Assembly: GCF_002283365.1 (NCBI RefSeq) | Contig: NZ_MQWD01000001.1 | Span: 1,106,202 to 1,170,201, forward strand | Direction: 5' to 3' | DNA length: 64,000 nucleotides | Source: Rubrivirga marina | GTDB lineage: Bacteria > Bacteroidota > Rhodothermia > Rhodothermales > Rubricoccaceae | Shown here: piece after piece, positions 1 to 8,862 of the stretch | How positions within the stretch are numbered: the first letter of the stretch is position 1 | Layout: the number at the start of each line of letters is the position of its first letter | The notes under the pieces: generated by a model | The model's input: the letters and a program-made list of their open reading frames with translations, nothing else | Databases searched by the model: none | What the model was told of the DNA's origin: nothing | Program-made: the position numbers and the translations under genes

Positions 1-577
1 CGAACGACGGCGCCTGGGCGGGGGGCGGCGCGGAGGCGGCCGGGACGGCGGAGACGGCATCGTCGAGGGTCGGCCCGTCGGCGTCGAACTGGACGCGGGG
101 CCAGTGTCGGAGCAGCGTGGTCCCCTCGGCCCCGACGGCGAGGAGGAGCACCTCGTCGGCGCAGGCGACGAGCTGGAGCGACTGGTTCGGACCGAGCGAC
201 CGCGTCTCGATCACGCCGAGCGCGGCGGCGGCGCCCGCAGCGGCGACCGGCCGGCGGCGGTGGAGCACGAGGGCGATCCCGCCCCCGGCCGCCAGCAGGA
301 CGACCGCCAGCACGCGCCCGCCGGTCCAGGACGAGCGGGGCGGCGCGGCGGGCCGCGCGGCGGAAACGCCTTCCGCCGAGACCGTCGCTTCGTTCCGGTC
401 GGCGAGGGTCGTCGCGGCGGCCGGCCGGCCGGGGCCGAAGGCCTTCCCGGCGGCGAGCAGCGCGAGGAGCAGGAGGCTCAGGAGGCCCGCACGGCGCAGA
501 GGGCCCCGATCGAGGGGGAGCGCGGCGAGCCGCGCGCGGAGCGGGGAGGGCGTCGACATCCGGGGAGAGCGAGTCAT
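1..577 (-). CDS. fliO: Flagellar biosynthetic protein FliO, C-terminus beyond the window
   Basis: Partial gene: the reading frame starts at ATG 577 and is still open at base 1, giving 192 visible residues. A hydrophobic helix at about 30-46 and a second at about 87-105 precede a small cytoplasmic domain. That domain contains IETRSLGPNQSLQLV and LLLAVGAEGTTLL, the pattern of FliO (sizing and stability factor of the FliPQR export gate). It follows fliN on the same strand after a 103-base gap, the usual fliLMNO(PQR) order. A second in-frame Met lies at residue 7. FliO is weakly conserved, so the call rests on the C-terminal pattern plus position. Confidence 0.8.
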   Translation of the reverse strand, partial: MTRSPRMSTPSPLRARLAALPLDRGPLRRAGLLSLLLLALLAAGKAFGPGRPAAATTLADRNEATVSAEGVSAARPAAPPRSSWTGGRVLAVVLLAAGGGIALVLHRRRPVAAAGAAAALGVIETRSLGPNQSLQLVACADEVLLLAVGAEGTTLLRHWPRVQFDADGPTLDDAVSAVPAASAPPPAQAPSF

Positions 578-680
578 GCTTCCCGTCTCGCCAATACGAT
601 GCCGCCTGGCCCCTCGGCCCCGACGGCGCCCTCCCTTTCTTCCTCGGCCCCGCCCTGGCCGCCGCCCGCCCGAGGCGGAC

Positions 681-1025
681 CTAGCCGGCCGCCGGGCCGG
701 ACAGGCTCTGGATCCGGACGCCGAACTGGCCGCCGATCACGACGGCCTCGCCCGTCGCGATCCGCCGGCCGTTGGCGTAGATCACGAGCGGCTCGCCAGC
801 GAGGGTGTCGAGCTCGACGACGCTCCCGACGTCGAGCCGGGCGATCTCGCCGAGCGGCATCCGCCGTCGGCCGAATTCGACGCTCAGCTCGATCTCGACG
901 TCGGCCAGCAGGCCGAGCGAGGCGGCCGCGGCGGGAGGCGCCGAGGCACCCGCCGGGGCCGTCTGGGAGTCGGAGAGGTCGGGGAGGGAGGCGGGGGCGA
1001 GCGGGAGGTCGGCGGTCTCGGTCAT
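681..1025 (-). CDS. fliN: Flagellar motor switch protein FliN
   Basis: 114 residues. The C-terminal two thirds is one SpoA (surface presentation of antigens) domain: LLADVEIELSVEFGRR, then LGEIARLDVGSVVELD, then a basic end with IYANGRRIATGEAVVIG. These are typical FliN signatures. FliN forms the base of the cytoplasmic C-ring with FliM. The start codon overlaps the fliM stop by four bases, so the two are translationally coupled. The N-terminus is a short acidic and Ala/Pro linker of normal length. Confidence 0.95.
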   Translation of the reverse strand: MTETADLPLAPASLPDLSDSQTAPAGASAPPAAAASLGLLADVEIELSVEFGRRRMPLGEIARLDVGSVVELDTLAGEPLVIYANGRRIATGEAVVIGGQFGVRIQSLSGPAAG

Positions 1026-1897
1026 CGGTCGGAGGGAGGTTCGGGCGGGGTGAGGACTTGGAGCGCGAGCCGCGCCCCGCGGGTGCCGGCGCGGGCGTCG
1101 AATCGGAGGCGGTCGCCGATCCAGACCGGTAACGGCGCGTCGGGCGGTCGGCCGAGCGGGATCACGTCGCCGACGGCCAGGTGGAGGAGGTCGCCCGCGG
1201 GGAGGCGGACGCGGCCGATCTCGGCGCGGACATCGAGGTGGAGGTCGTCTACGCGCGTCGGTGCGACGGCGTCGGGGGCCATGGCCGGACCCTCGGCCGT
1301 CTCCAGCAGGGCGCGGAGGGTCGGGGCCGGGTACGCGAACGCGAGCCGGGCCGTTCGGCCGTCGATCTCAACCGCGAGATCGACGGCGACCGCCGCGGCC
1401 TCGGGCGGGCCGAGGGGGAGCGCGACGTCCGCCCGCGGCGGGAGCCCGCCCCAGGCCTCGGCGAAGGCCACCGCGACGAGCGGGAGCCAGTCGTGGGCCA
1501 GGACGGACCGCTCGAGATCGGAGAGCGGGCGGCCCTTCTCCGGGAGCGGGTCGGTGCCGCCGAACTGGCGCTCGACGAGGAACAGTGCGAGCGACGTCTC
1601 GAAGCCGAGCGCGAACGGCGGGGTCCCCAGCCCGAACCGGACCGTCGGGTCGCCCAGGCTCCGGTCGACGTCGACGGCCAGGACCTCGACGGCCGACGTG
1701 CACCGGGCCGCGACCGGCGCGCCGAGCGCGTCGCCGAACGCGGCGGCCAGCCCGTCGGCGAGCGCGGCGTGGACGTCGGCGGTGGCCCGGAGCTGGCGGT
1801 CCGAGAAGGACCGCGGCCGGGTGAAGTCGTAGGGCGTCGAGTCGGGCGGGTCGGCCCGCCCGGCGCGGACGAGGGGGGAGAGGGGGGGCGTCGGCAT
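1022..1897 (-). CDS. fliM: Flagellar motor switch protein FliM, without the usual CheY-binding N-terminus
   Basis: 291 residues from the chosen ATG at 1897 (an in-frame ATG at 1927 would add ten residues). The middle domain carries VERQFGGTDPLPEKGR, the counterpart of the GGxG loop that contacts FliG. The C-terminal SpoA domain (about 220-285) carries VRAEIGRVRLPAGDLLHL. The protein sits between FliG and FliN in the C-ring. The first 20 residues are Pro-rich and do not contain the LSQxEIDALL-type helix that binds phospho-CheY in most FliM proteins. It lies between fliL and fliN in the large flagellar operon. Confidence 0.93.
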   Translation of the reverse strand: MPTPPLSPLVRAGRADPPDSTPYDFTRPRSFSDRQLRATADVHAALADGLAAAFGDALGAPVAARCTSAVEVLAVDVDRSLGDPTVRFGLGTPPFALGFETSLALFLVERQFGGTDPLPEKGRPLSDLERSVLAHDWLPLVAVAFAEAWGGLPPRADVALPLGPPEAAAVAVDLAVEIDGRTARLAFAYPAPTLRALLETAEGPAMAPDAVAPTRVDDLHLDVRAEIGRVRLPAGDLLHLAVGDVIPLGRPPDAPLPVWIGDRLRFDARAGTRGARLALQVLTPPEPPSDR

Positions 1898-1966
1898 GCG
1901 GTAGGGGGTCGGCCGGCGCTCTCGCAAGGACCGGGCCAGACGTCGCTCCGTCCGCCCGGCGTGGCG

Positions 1967-2449
1967 CTACTGGAGCACGTACTGCGTGAAGTAGATCCGC
2001 GAGACCGGCCCGTCCTCGCCCAGCATCTCGTTGAACTGGCCGAGGATCTGGGTCTTCAGCGAGTCCCGCCTCGTGATGTCGGTCAGGGTCTCGACGGGCT
2101 GCGCGCTCAGCAGCTCGATCACGGCGTCGACGGCGGCCGGGCGGAGCACGTCGAGCCGGGCCAGCGTCTTGGCGTCCTCGGCCTCGACGCCCACCTTGAC
2201 CATGAGGTACCGCCGGCCGTCGGTCCCGCGCGGGTTGACGACGATCCCGTCGAGCTCGGTGAACTCGCCGTACTCCACGGGAGGGGCCGTGTCGGCGACG
2301 GCGGCGGCGGCCGGCGCGGCGCCCAGGAGGCCGGCCAGCGGGCCGAACTGCGTCAGGCCGAAGGTGGCCGCGACGCCTACCACGAGCGCCAGGATCGGGG
2401 CGAGGACGCGCTTTTTCTTGGGGGCGGCGTCGGGGTCAGCGGAGGCCAT
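1967..2449 (-). CDS. fliL: Flagellar basal body-associated protein FliL
   Basis: 160 residues. A short basic N-terminus (APKKKR) is followed by one membrane helix at about 15-37. The periplasmic FliL domain has YGEFTELDGIVVNPRG, YLMVKVGVE and the family's closing pattern IYFTQYVLQ. FliL surrounds the stator and supports torque under load. The start overlaps the end of motB by 14 bases, so stator and FliL are co-translated. Confidence 0.93.
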   Translation of the reverse strand: MASADPDAAPKKKRVLAPILALVVGVAATFGLTQFGPLAGLLGAAPAAAAVADTAPPVEYGEFTELDGIVVNPRGTDGRRYLMVKVGVEAEDAKTLARLDVLRPAAVDAVIELLSAQPVETLTDITRRDSLKTQILGQFNEMLGEDGPVSRIYFTQYVLQ

Positions 2450-3185
2450 GGGGCAGGGGGGGCTGGGCGCCCGCGACAGGGTCGTCGGGCGAGGTGCGGA
2501 AGAGGACGGTGATGCGGCGGTTGAGCGCCCGGTTCTCGGGCGTGTCGTTCGCGACGCGCGGGCGGAACTCGCCGTAGCCCACGGCGATGTAGCGGTCGGG
2601 CTCGAGCGCCGACGGCTCGGCGGCGAGGAACCGGACGACGGCGGCCGCGCGGGCCGCCGAGAGCTCCCAGTTCGAGGGGTAGGCGGGCGTCGAGATCGGG
2701 ACGTCGTCGGTGTGGCCCTCGACCTCGACGGCCATCGGCCCGTGGATCGCCTCGGCCACGCCGTAGAGGACCTCGCGGGCCGTCTCGTTGAGGGCCACCG
2801 AGCCTGGTGCGAAGGCGACCGAGTCGAGGACGGTCACGCGGATCCCGCGCTCCGTGAGGTCGACGCTGACCGACGCCGCGAGGCCCTTCTCCTGAATCTC
2901 GCGCGCGATGGCTTCGAACACCTCGGCCTGCTCGCGGGCGTCCTGCTGGCCGGCCACGCCCATGATCCCGGGCATGAGCCCCTCCTGCTCCATCAGCCCG
3001 CGGCGCCCGGTAAAGTAGCTGAGGGCCTCCTCGAACTTCTTGACCTCGACCGACGACATCGCCACGAGCATCACGAAAAAGGTCAGGAGCAGCGTCATCA
3101 TGTCGCTGAACGTCGCCATCCAGAACGGCGCCGTCGGCTCCTCCTCTTCCTGCAGGGGCGGGGCGCCCAGGTCCACGAAGTCCAT
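2436..3185 (-). CDS. motB: Flagellar stator protein MotB
   Basis: 249 residues. The single transmembrane helix (about 22-44) contains FWMATFSDMMTLLLTFFVM. Asp28 in it matches the universal proton-carrying aspartate of MotB. A plug-like segment follows, then an OmpA-type peptidoglycan-binding domain (about 130-240) with VEVEGHTDDVPIS and a RAAAVVRFL helix. It anchors the MotA/MotB ion channel to the cell wall. It lies 12 bases after motA and overlaps fliL. Whether it conducts H+ or Na+ cannot be read reliably from this sequence. Confidence 0.95.
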   Translation of the reverse strand: MDFVDLGAPPLQEEEEPTAPFWMATFSDMMTLLLTFFVMLVAMSSVEVKKFEEALSYFTGRRGLMEQEGLMPGIMGVAGQQDAREQAEVFEAIAREIQEKGLAASVSVDLTERGIRVTVLDSVAFAPGSVALNETAREVLYGVAEAIHGPMAVEVEGHTDDVPISTPAYPSNWELSAARAAAVVRFLAAEPSALEPDRYIAVGYGEFRPRVANDTPENRALNRRITVLFRTSPDDPVAGAQPPLPHGLR

Positions 3186-3197
3186 GGCGGCGGAGGG

Positions 3198-3980
3198 CTA
3201 GGCGGCCTTGCGGAGCGGGGTCGGCTCGGCGGCGCCGGCCGGGACGCCGGTGTACCGGCTGAGCTGCTGGGCGAGCGCGCCGGGGGCCTCCCCGGTCAGG
3301 ATGGCGTGGGCCCCGACGCGGATCATCTCGTGGGCCTTGGCCTGGGCCGCGATCTGGGCCTGCACCTTGCCCGCCATCGGCAGGAACACGAGGTTGGCCA
3401 GCAGCGCGCCCCAGAACGTCGTGATCATGGCCACGGCCATGGCCGGGCCGATGGCCGCGGGGTCGTTGAGGTTCTGGAGCATCTGAATGAGCCCGATGAG
3501 GGTACCCACCATGCCGAAGGCCGGGGCGTACATCCCGGCCTTGTTGAACACCTTGACGAGGAGCCCGGGGCCGGCCACGGCCTCGGCGGCCTCGGTCCGG
3601 AGCACGGCCCCGGCCTTCATCGCCGGGACGCCGTCGACGGCCATCTCGATGGCCGACCGGAGAACGGGGTCCTCGATCTCGTCGAGCCGCCCGTCGAGGG
3701 CGAGTGGGCCGTCACGCCGGGCCGTCCGCGCGAGGTCCGTGATCTGGTCCGCGAGCGCCTCGTAGTCCGGTGGCTGGAACCCCAGGAACCCCTTCGTCAG
3801 CGGCACCGCCTGCTTCATCTCGTCGATCGTGAACGTGACGAGCAGCCCGCACACCGTCCCGCCCATCACGATGATGAGCGACATGGGGTCGAAGAACGTG
3901 GCGGCCCCGTCGCCCATGGCGACGGTGCCGAAGATGAGGCCGAGGCCGGCGACTAGGCCGATGGGGGTGGACTTCTCCAT
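3198..3980 (-). CDS. motA: Flagellar stator protein MotA
   Basis: 260 residues from ATG 3980. A longer frame runs upstream to 4112, but the family pattern begins at MEKSTPIGLVAG and the extension is Arg-rich, so the inner start is used. Four membrane helices are visible, with the cytoplasmic charged loop (LARTARRDGPLALDGRL) between the second and third. The conserved GMYAPAFGMVGTLIGL and LLANLVFLPMAGKV segments are present, including the helix 3 proline. The 208-base gap before it is the largest inside this operon. It contains two short hairpins (4031-4047 and 4064-4076) but no promoter I can support. Confidence 0.95.
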   Translation of the reverse strand: MEKSTPIGLVAGLGLIFGTVAMGDGAATFFDPMSLIIVMGGTVCGLLVTFTIDEMKQAVPLTKGFLGFQPPDYEALADQITDLARTARRDGPLALDGRLDEIEDPVLRSAIEMAVDGVPAMKAGAVLRTEAAEAVAGPGLLVKVFNKAGMYAPAFGMVGTLIGLIQMLQNLNDPAAIGPAMAVAMITTFWGALLANLVFLPMAGKVQAQIAAQAKAHEMIRVGAHAILTGEAPGALAQQLSRYTGVPAGAAEPTPLRKAA

Positions 3981-4188
3981 GATGGGGGGCGTGTGGTCCC
4001 GTTCTCGATTCCCCCGGCCGCGCCTGAACCCCTCCCCGTTCGGGAGGCGCTGACGGAAACGGACGGTCCCGGACCGCCCGCGTGATTGAGCCGGCCCGCA
4101 CTCCCGACGCATCGCCCGAACGCACGGCGGCCCCGGAGCCGATCGCCCCAGGGCCGCCGCGGAACCCCTTGTCTCGATCCGGGCGCGC

Positions 4189-5421
4189 CTAGCGCTTGAG
4201 CTGGACCGTCTCCTGCAGCAACTCGTCCGACGTCGTGATGACGCGGGCGTTGGCCTGGTAGCCCCGCTGGGCCACGATCATGTCGGTGAACTCCTGGGCG
4301 AGGTCGACGTTGCTCGACTCGAGCGCGCCCGAGACGATGCCGGCCGCGATCTCGGCCCCGGACCGGCCCACCTGGAGGTCGCCCGACGACGCCGTGGTCG
4401 CGTAGAACCCGTCGCCGATCTGGTTCAGCCCGTCGGGGTTGGCTACCATCCCGAGCGCCACCTGGGCGACCGGCCGGCGGACCCCGTTCGAGAACGACAG
4501 GATGATCCGGCCGTTCTGGTCGACCCCGAAGTCGACGAGGGCGCCCGCGGTCGAGCCGTCCTGGGCCGAGACCGACGCCGTCGTCGAGCCGCCGTACTGC
4601 GTCACGCCCGTGAGGTCGAGGTCGAACGCGAGGGCGGACCCGTTCGGGAACGCCCCGCTGATCTGGACCTCGCCGCCGGCCGTGAGCGTGCCGCTCTCGG
4701 GGTCGAACGTGAGGTCGCCGTTGGCCACCGTCAGGTCCACCTCGGCGTCACCGTCGACCAGCTTGGCCCCGACGACGGACCACGCGTCGTCGCCGGTCTT
4801 GACGATCTCGAACACGGCCGTGTGGGCCGTGCCCGTCCCGTCGTAGATCACCGACGACATCGTGACCGGGTCGTCGGTGCCGACCTCGCGCGCGGCCGAG
4901 AGGTTGCCGGTTGCCGTCATGCTGGACGTCGCGACGGGCGCCGCTGTGGCGGAGGGGTCGATCTGGAGGTCCTGGAGGGCCCCGGTCGCGATCGACCCAT
5001 CGGCGCTGGCCGTCCAGCCCTGGACGCGGAGGCCGCCGGCCGTCACGAGGTAGCCGTCGGCGTCGAACTGCATGGCGCCGTGGCGCGTGAGGACCGTGCC
5101 CTGGGCGCTGTTGGCCAGGAAGAACCCGTCGCCAGCCACGGCGAGGTCCGTCGCGAGGTCGGTGTACTCGAGGGCGCCCTGGCTCCAGATCTGGTCGACG
5201 GCGCTGACGGACACGCCGTTGCCGACGTTCGAGACGGTGGACGGGTTGGAGCCGAGGAGCCGGCCGCCGGTCGAGATGCGCTGGGCGAGGGCGTCCTGGA
5301 ACAGGACGCGGGACCGCTTGAACCCCGCCGTGTTGACGCCGGCGATGTTGTTGCCGATGACGTCGAGGCGGAGCTGGTTGGAGCGGAGACCGGTGATGCC
5401 GGTACGGAGGGAGCGAATCAT
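4189..5421 (-). CDS. flgE: Flagellar hook protein FlgE
   Basis: 410 residues. The N-terminal rod/hook motif reads IGNNIAGVNTAGFKRSR, and a SQGALEYTDLATDLAV then GDGFF segment follows, which is diagnostic of hook and rod proteins. The C-terminus has ESSNVDLAQEFTDMIV then AQRGYQANARVI. The length (410) and an internal domain of about 200 residues fit hook (FlgE) rather than the shorter FlgF/FlgG. It polymerises into the hook with the FlgD cap. It follows the TIGR02530 gene and flgD, the order seen in Firmicutes and spirochaetes. Confidence 0.93.
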   Translation of the reverse strand: MIRSLRTGITGLRSNQLRLDVIGNNIAGVNTAGFKRSRVLFQDALAQRISTGGRLLGSNPSTVSNVGNGVSVSAVDQIWSQGALEYTDLATDLAVAGDGFFLANSAQGTVLTRHGAMQFDADGYLVTAGGLRVQGWTASADGSIATGALQDLQIDPSATAAPVATSSMTATGNLSAAREVGTDDPVTMSSVIYDGTGTAHTAVFEIVKTGDDAWSVVGAKLVDGDAEVDLTVANGDLTFDPESGTLTAGGEVQISGAFPNGSALAFDLDLTGVTQYGGSTTASVSAQDGSTAGALVDFGVDQNGRIILSFSNGVRRPVAQVALGMVANPDGLNQIGDGFYATTASSGDLQVGRSGAEIAAGIVSGALESSNVDLAQEFTDMIVAQRGYQANARVITTSDELLQETVQLKR

Positions 5422-5542
5422 GGGGGGGTGGGGAGGGCCGCGGCGTCGGTCGGTCGGCCACGGCGCCGGCGTCCCGGTGCGCCTCGGGGGCGCGGTGGGT
5501 CCAGCCGAATGGGAGGGAAACGAGGGGGCGGAGACCCCGGGG

Positions 5543-5914
5543 TTAGAGGAGGAGCGCGCTGTCGATCTGCGTGACCGCGCGGTCGCGCATCTCGTCGGGC
5601 GCCAGGGCCGTGACGACGGTCCGGTTCGGGACGTTGACGACGAAGGCGGCGTCGGGCCCGAGAAGGACGGCGTCGCGAGCGCCCTTGGCGTCGAGGGTGT
5701 CGAGGGCCTCGGCGATCCGGGTCTGGAGCGCGTCGGAGAACTCGATCCCCCGGTCGCCGAGCCGCTCGGCGGCGTGCGCCGAGAGGGCGACGGGCCGGCC
5801 GGCGGCGCGCTCGAGGAGGTCAGCGAAGGCGGGGCCTCGGGAGGGCGCGGCGCCCGGCGTCGCGGGCGGGGCCGGCGGCAGGGTGACGCGGCCGGCGATC
5901 TGTTGGACGGTCAT
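5543..5914 (-). CDS. TIGR02530-family flagellar operon protein (DUF3766-like)
   Basis: 123 residues. After a Pro/Ala-rich N-terminus the conserved part reads LSAHAAERLGDRGIEFSD, then LDAKGARDAVLL, then AAFVVNVPNRTVVTAL and a terminal TQIDSALLL. This matches the short protein often encoded between flgD and flgE that is annotated only as a flagellar operon protein. Its exact role is not established to my knowledge. Position and coupling to hook genes suggest a hook-assembly role (inference). No membrane segment or signal peptide is seen. Confidence 0.85.
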   Translation of the reverse strand: MTVQQIAGRVTLPPAPPATPGAAPSRGPAFADLLERAAGRPVALSAHAAERLGDRGIEFSDALQTRIAEALDTLDAKGARDAVLLGPDAAFVVNVPNRTVVTALAPDEMRDRAVTQIDSALLL

Positions 5915-5960
5915 GGCATAGGCGGGAGGGTGGTGAGGAAGGACCCGGGGGCTTGGGGGG

Positions 5961-6686
5961 TTAGAGGACGGCGAGGAGGGCGTCGAAGGCGAGCGGCCGG
6001 CCGCCGACCCACAGCGCGACGCCGTCGGCGTCGACCGTAATCCGCTCGACCGTGCCGGTCGTGACGGCCGTGGCGCCGACAGGCTGCCCGTCAGGCCCGA
6101 CAGCCGAGACGGACACGGAGTAGGCGCCGGCCGGGGCGTCCGAACCGTCGGCGAGCGCGCCGTCCCACGCGATGGCGTGGGCGCCGGCCTCGAGCGACCC
6201 GGTGCGCAGCGTCCGGACCACGGCGCCGTCGGCGTCGCGGATGGTGACCTCGACCTCGCGCGCCGCGCCGTCGAGGCGGACGGGGACGTCGGTGGCCGTG
6301 GCGCCGTCCCACGAGAGCGTGGCCCCGGCCATCTCGACGGTCTGCCCGATGAGGGCCGTCGCGGCCTGGAGGTCGATCCGGCCCGAGAGCCGATTCGCCA
6401 TGTCGGTCTGGCCGGTGTGGAGGCCGTCGACGGAGCCGGCCAGGGCGGCGAGCTGGCCGGCCTGGGAGCCGATCGCGGCGTTGATGTTCGTCAGCTGCTC
6501 GACCTGGGAGAACTGGGCGAGCTGGGCGGCGAACTCGTGGCCGTCCTGCGGGCTCGTCGGGTCCTGGTTGCGGAGTTGGGCGACGAGGAGTTGGAGGAAC
6601 TCGTCGCGCCCGAGTTGAGCACCGCCCGGGCTCGCCGCGGTGGAGAAGGCAGAGGCCGCCGAGTTGGCAGAGGAGAGGGGAGACAT
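5961..6686 (-). CDS. flgD: Flagellar hook assembly scaffold protein FlgD
   Basis: 241 residues from ATG 6686; an ATG at 6707 would add seven residues and overlap fliK. The N-terminal FlgD core has LGRDEFLQLLVAQLRNQDP, then GHEFAAQLAQFSQVEQL. The C-terminus is an Ig/tudor-like FlgD domain with SWDGALADGSDAPAGAY. FlgD caps the growing hook and is removed when the hook is complete. It sits directly after fliK, the hook-length ruler. Confidence 0.95.
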   Translation of the reverse strand: MSPLSSANSAASAFSTAASPGGAQLGRDEFLQLLVAQLRNQDPTSPQDGHEFAAQLAQFSQVEQLTNINAAIGSQAGQLAALAGSVDGLHTGQTDMANRLSGRIDLQAATALIGQTVEMAGATLSWDGATATDVPVRLDGAAREVEVTIRDADGAVVRTLRTGSLEAGAHAIAWDGALADGSDAPAGAYSVSVSAVGPDGQPVGATAVTTGTVERITVDADGVALWVGGRPLAFDALLAVL

Positions 6687-6694
6687 GGGCTGGG

Positions 6695-8326
6695 CTAGCC
6701 GATCCACTCGCGCCGGCCGGCGGCCGTGCGTGCGATCGGGGGGGGAGGGTCGGGGGAGGCCGCCTCGGGCGCGGCGCCGTCGGTGCCGGAGGACGCGGAG
6801 GGGCGCCGGGCGCCACGATCGGCCGCGTCCTCGCCGCCGGAGTGGGGGCCTGCGTGAGCGCCCGTGTCGTTGAACTGGAGGCGGACGGGCTCAGAAAAGT
6901 GAGCCTCGAGGGCGTCACGGATCCGCGACGCGTGAGCACCGGCCAGCGCCTGGAGCTCGGGGTCGCTGAACTGGACGCGGACGGTCACGGCATCGGCCTC
7001 GCGGACCGTGTCGAGCCGGACGCTTCCGCCCTCAGCCAGCGCAACGCGGACGCTCGTCCGGCCGGCGGGCGTCGCCAGCGCGTGGAGCCACGCCGGGACG
7101 GCCAGGCGAGGAGGGACCGGCGCTTCCGCACGACCGGTAGAGGCGGTTGCGGACGGGAGCGCGAGGGACGCCGCGTCGGGGGTGGCATCGAGGTCGACTG
7201 CGTCGGGGGGCGCGTCGTCGAGGGGGCCGTGCGCTTCGGCCACGGCGGCGGCCACGGCCACGGTCTCCGCAGAGGTCATCGTTGGCGCGGAGCCCGGGGC
7301 TGGGACGACCGGCACCGTGCGGCCAGCGTCGGGCCGAGAAGAGGCCGGGGCGCCATTGGGCCGACGATCCTCGGGGGGGTCGGTGGAGGGGGGCTCCGGT
7401 TCTTTGCGCTCGGAGGAGGGGGACGGGCCGGACGGAGGCTCCGACGGGGAGGCCTCGAAGGTCGGCGCGGTTCGGGCCGGCGGGCGAGGCGAGGCGGAGT
7501 CCGAGGGCGGCTGCGAGGAGGCCGCGGTCGAGACGGCCTTCGGGGAAGGAGGCTCGTCGGGCGCAGCCTCCGGCGTCGCGGGCGTCGCGGGCTCCGTCGG
7601 GCTGGCCGATGCGAGGGGCAGCGCGGCGGAGCCCGCCTCCGGACGCGGCCCGACGGGAGGGCCCGTCGCTGGCCGATCGTTCGTGGGCGAGCGCTGGCTC
7701 TGCTCGTGCGAGCTCCCGCCGAGCTCCCGAGAGGACATGGCGGGGGCGGAGGGAGCGACGGCGGGAGGAGCCGAAGCGGCTCGGGTCGTGATCGCCGGAT
7801 CTGGCACCTCGGCGGTCTCGTCCGCTGTAGGCGGAGCCGCCAGCTGGCGCGGGCCGACCGACGCCGCGGCGTCCGGAGTGGAGGCCGGGGGGCGTCCGTC
7901 GTGTGGCTGAGCCGGGTGACGGAAAGAGGGGCGGTCCGCAGAGTCACCCCCGTCTGGGGCGACCGTCGATCGGGCCGACTCCACGGCCTCGGGTGCAGCC
8001 GCCGGGGCCGCCGGTTCGGCCAGCGGGGCGGCGGGAGAGTCTGCTGCGACGGCCGGCGAGGACGCCGGCGTGGCAGGCGTCCGGGTCTGGAGGAGCTCGA
8101 GATGGGGCGGGGGGGCGCCTGTCAGCTCGGCCGCAGTCGGGTCCGCGTCGCTCGTCCCGTCCGTCACCTCGTCCGGGCGCGTCTCCGAGGCGGGGTGAGG
8201 CACCGCCGACGGTGCGGCCTCGGCCGCGAGGAGGGCGGAGAACCCTTCGGCCGGGGTGCCCGCCGGCGCGTCGTCGCGTGACGGAGCCGAGAGCCGGGTG
8301 GTCAGGGTGTCGAGGAGGGGCATCAT
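6695..8326 (-). CDS. fliK: Flagellar hook-length control protein FliK
   Basis: 543 residues. About 400 N-terminal residues are low-complexity Pro/Ala/Ser/Glu sequence, as expected for a secreted molecular ruler. The C-terminal Flg_hook domain (about 430-510) has GGSVRLDTVREADAVTVRVQ and LEAHFSEPVRLQF, the region that switches FlhB export specificity. Two start codons lie three bases apart (8326 and 8323). The start overlaps the stop of the motE-like gene. The identity rests on the C-terminal domain and position between motE-like and flgD. Confidence 0.88.
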   Translation of the reverse strand: MMPLLDTLTTRLSAPSRDDAPAGTPAEGFSALLAAEAAPSAVPHPASETRPDEVTDGTSDADPTAAELTGAPPPHLELLQTRTPATPASSPAVAADSPAAPLAEPAAPAAAPEAVESARSTVAPDGGDSADRPSFRHPAQPHDGRPPASTPDAAASVGPRQLAAPPTADETAEVPDPAITTRAASAPPAVAPSAPAMSSRELGGSSHEQSQRSPTNDRPATGPPVGPRPEAGSAALPLASASPTEPATPATPEAAPDEPPSPKAVSTAASSQPPSDSASPRPPARTAPTFEASPSEPPSGPSPSSERKEPEPPSTDPPEDRRPNGAPASSRPDAGRTVPVVPAPGSAPTMTSAETVAVAAAVAEAHGPLDDAPPDAVDLDATPDAASLALPSATASTGRAEAPVPPRLAVPAWLHALATPAGRTSVRVALAEGGSVRLDTVREADAVTVRVQFSDPELQALAGAHASRIRDALEAHFSEPVRLQFNDTGAHAGPHSGGEDAADRGARRPSASSGTDGAAPEAASPDPPPPIARTAAGRREWIG

Positions 8327-8862
8327 GTCGCGTCGGCGGCCGTCGTGTCGCGCGAGGCCGCCGCGTGGGCCGGCCCCGACGACCCGCCGGGCAGCCGGTG
8401 GCGGACGAAGGCGGCGGCCTGGGTCGGCGTGAGCGCGTCGAGCAGGCGGAGCCGGTTCCGCGCCGAGGCGGCGTCGTAGAGCCGGACGAACGACGTGCCG
8501 TCGAGCCGCTGGACGACGCCCGAGAGCGCCTCCTCGTCGAGCTTGGTGAGCGTGGACGCGAGGTCGGCCGCCTCGGCCTGGGCCTCCGCTTCGAGCGTCT
8601 GCTCGTCCTCATGCCGGCCCTCGACGAGGACCCGGAGCGAGTCGGCGCGGGCCTCGGCGGCCGCGAGCTCCGTACGCATCTGGGCCAGCTGGCCGCGCAA
8701 CTCGGCGACCTCGTCGGCGCTGGGAGGGGGAGCCGTGAGCGGCGCCGTCGAGTCGGCCGCGGGGCCGCCGAGGGCGGGGACGCCGGGGACCTTGCCGAGG
8801 TAGGCGAGCGCGCCGGCCGTGCCGAGGACGCTGAGGACGAGCGTGAGGAGGGCGGCCTTCAT
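8323..8862 (-). CDS. MotE/FlbB-like coiled-coil flagellar protein
   Basis: 179 residues. An N-terminal membrane helix (about 2-22) is followed by a periplasmic coiled coil (about 50-95). A small MgtE-N-like helical domain comes next: LTKLDEEALSGVVQRL, then LYDAASARNRLRLLDAL. This is the layout of MotE/FlbB/YlxF proteins, which in several bacteria are needed for stator or collar function and are encoded near fliJ/fliK. It overlaps fliJ by four bases (ATGA). The family assignment is from layout and motif; the exact function is inferred. Confidence 0.75.
   Translation of the reverse strand: MKAALLTLVLSVLGTAGALAYLGKVPGVPALGGPAADSTAPLTAPPPSADEVAELRGQLAQMRTELAAAEARADSLRVLVEGRHEDEQTLEAEAQAEAADLASTLTKLDEEALSGVVQRLDGTSFVRLYDAASARNRLRLLDALTPTQAAAFVRHRLPGGSSGPAHAAASRDTTAADAT

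Noticed and set aside
3981-4112. N-terminal extension of MotA to 4112
   Set aside because: Arg-rich and hydrophilic, before the first membrane helix; MotA homologues begin at the MEKSTPIG segment.
3981-4188. A separate promoter for motA in the 208-base gap
   Set aside because: No GG-N10-GC sigma-54 site with acceptable flanks and no TTCGATGA-type box was found; only two short hairpins are present.
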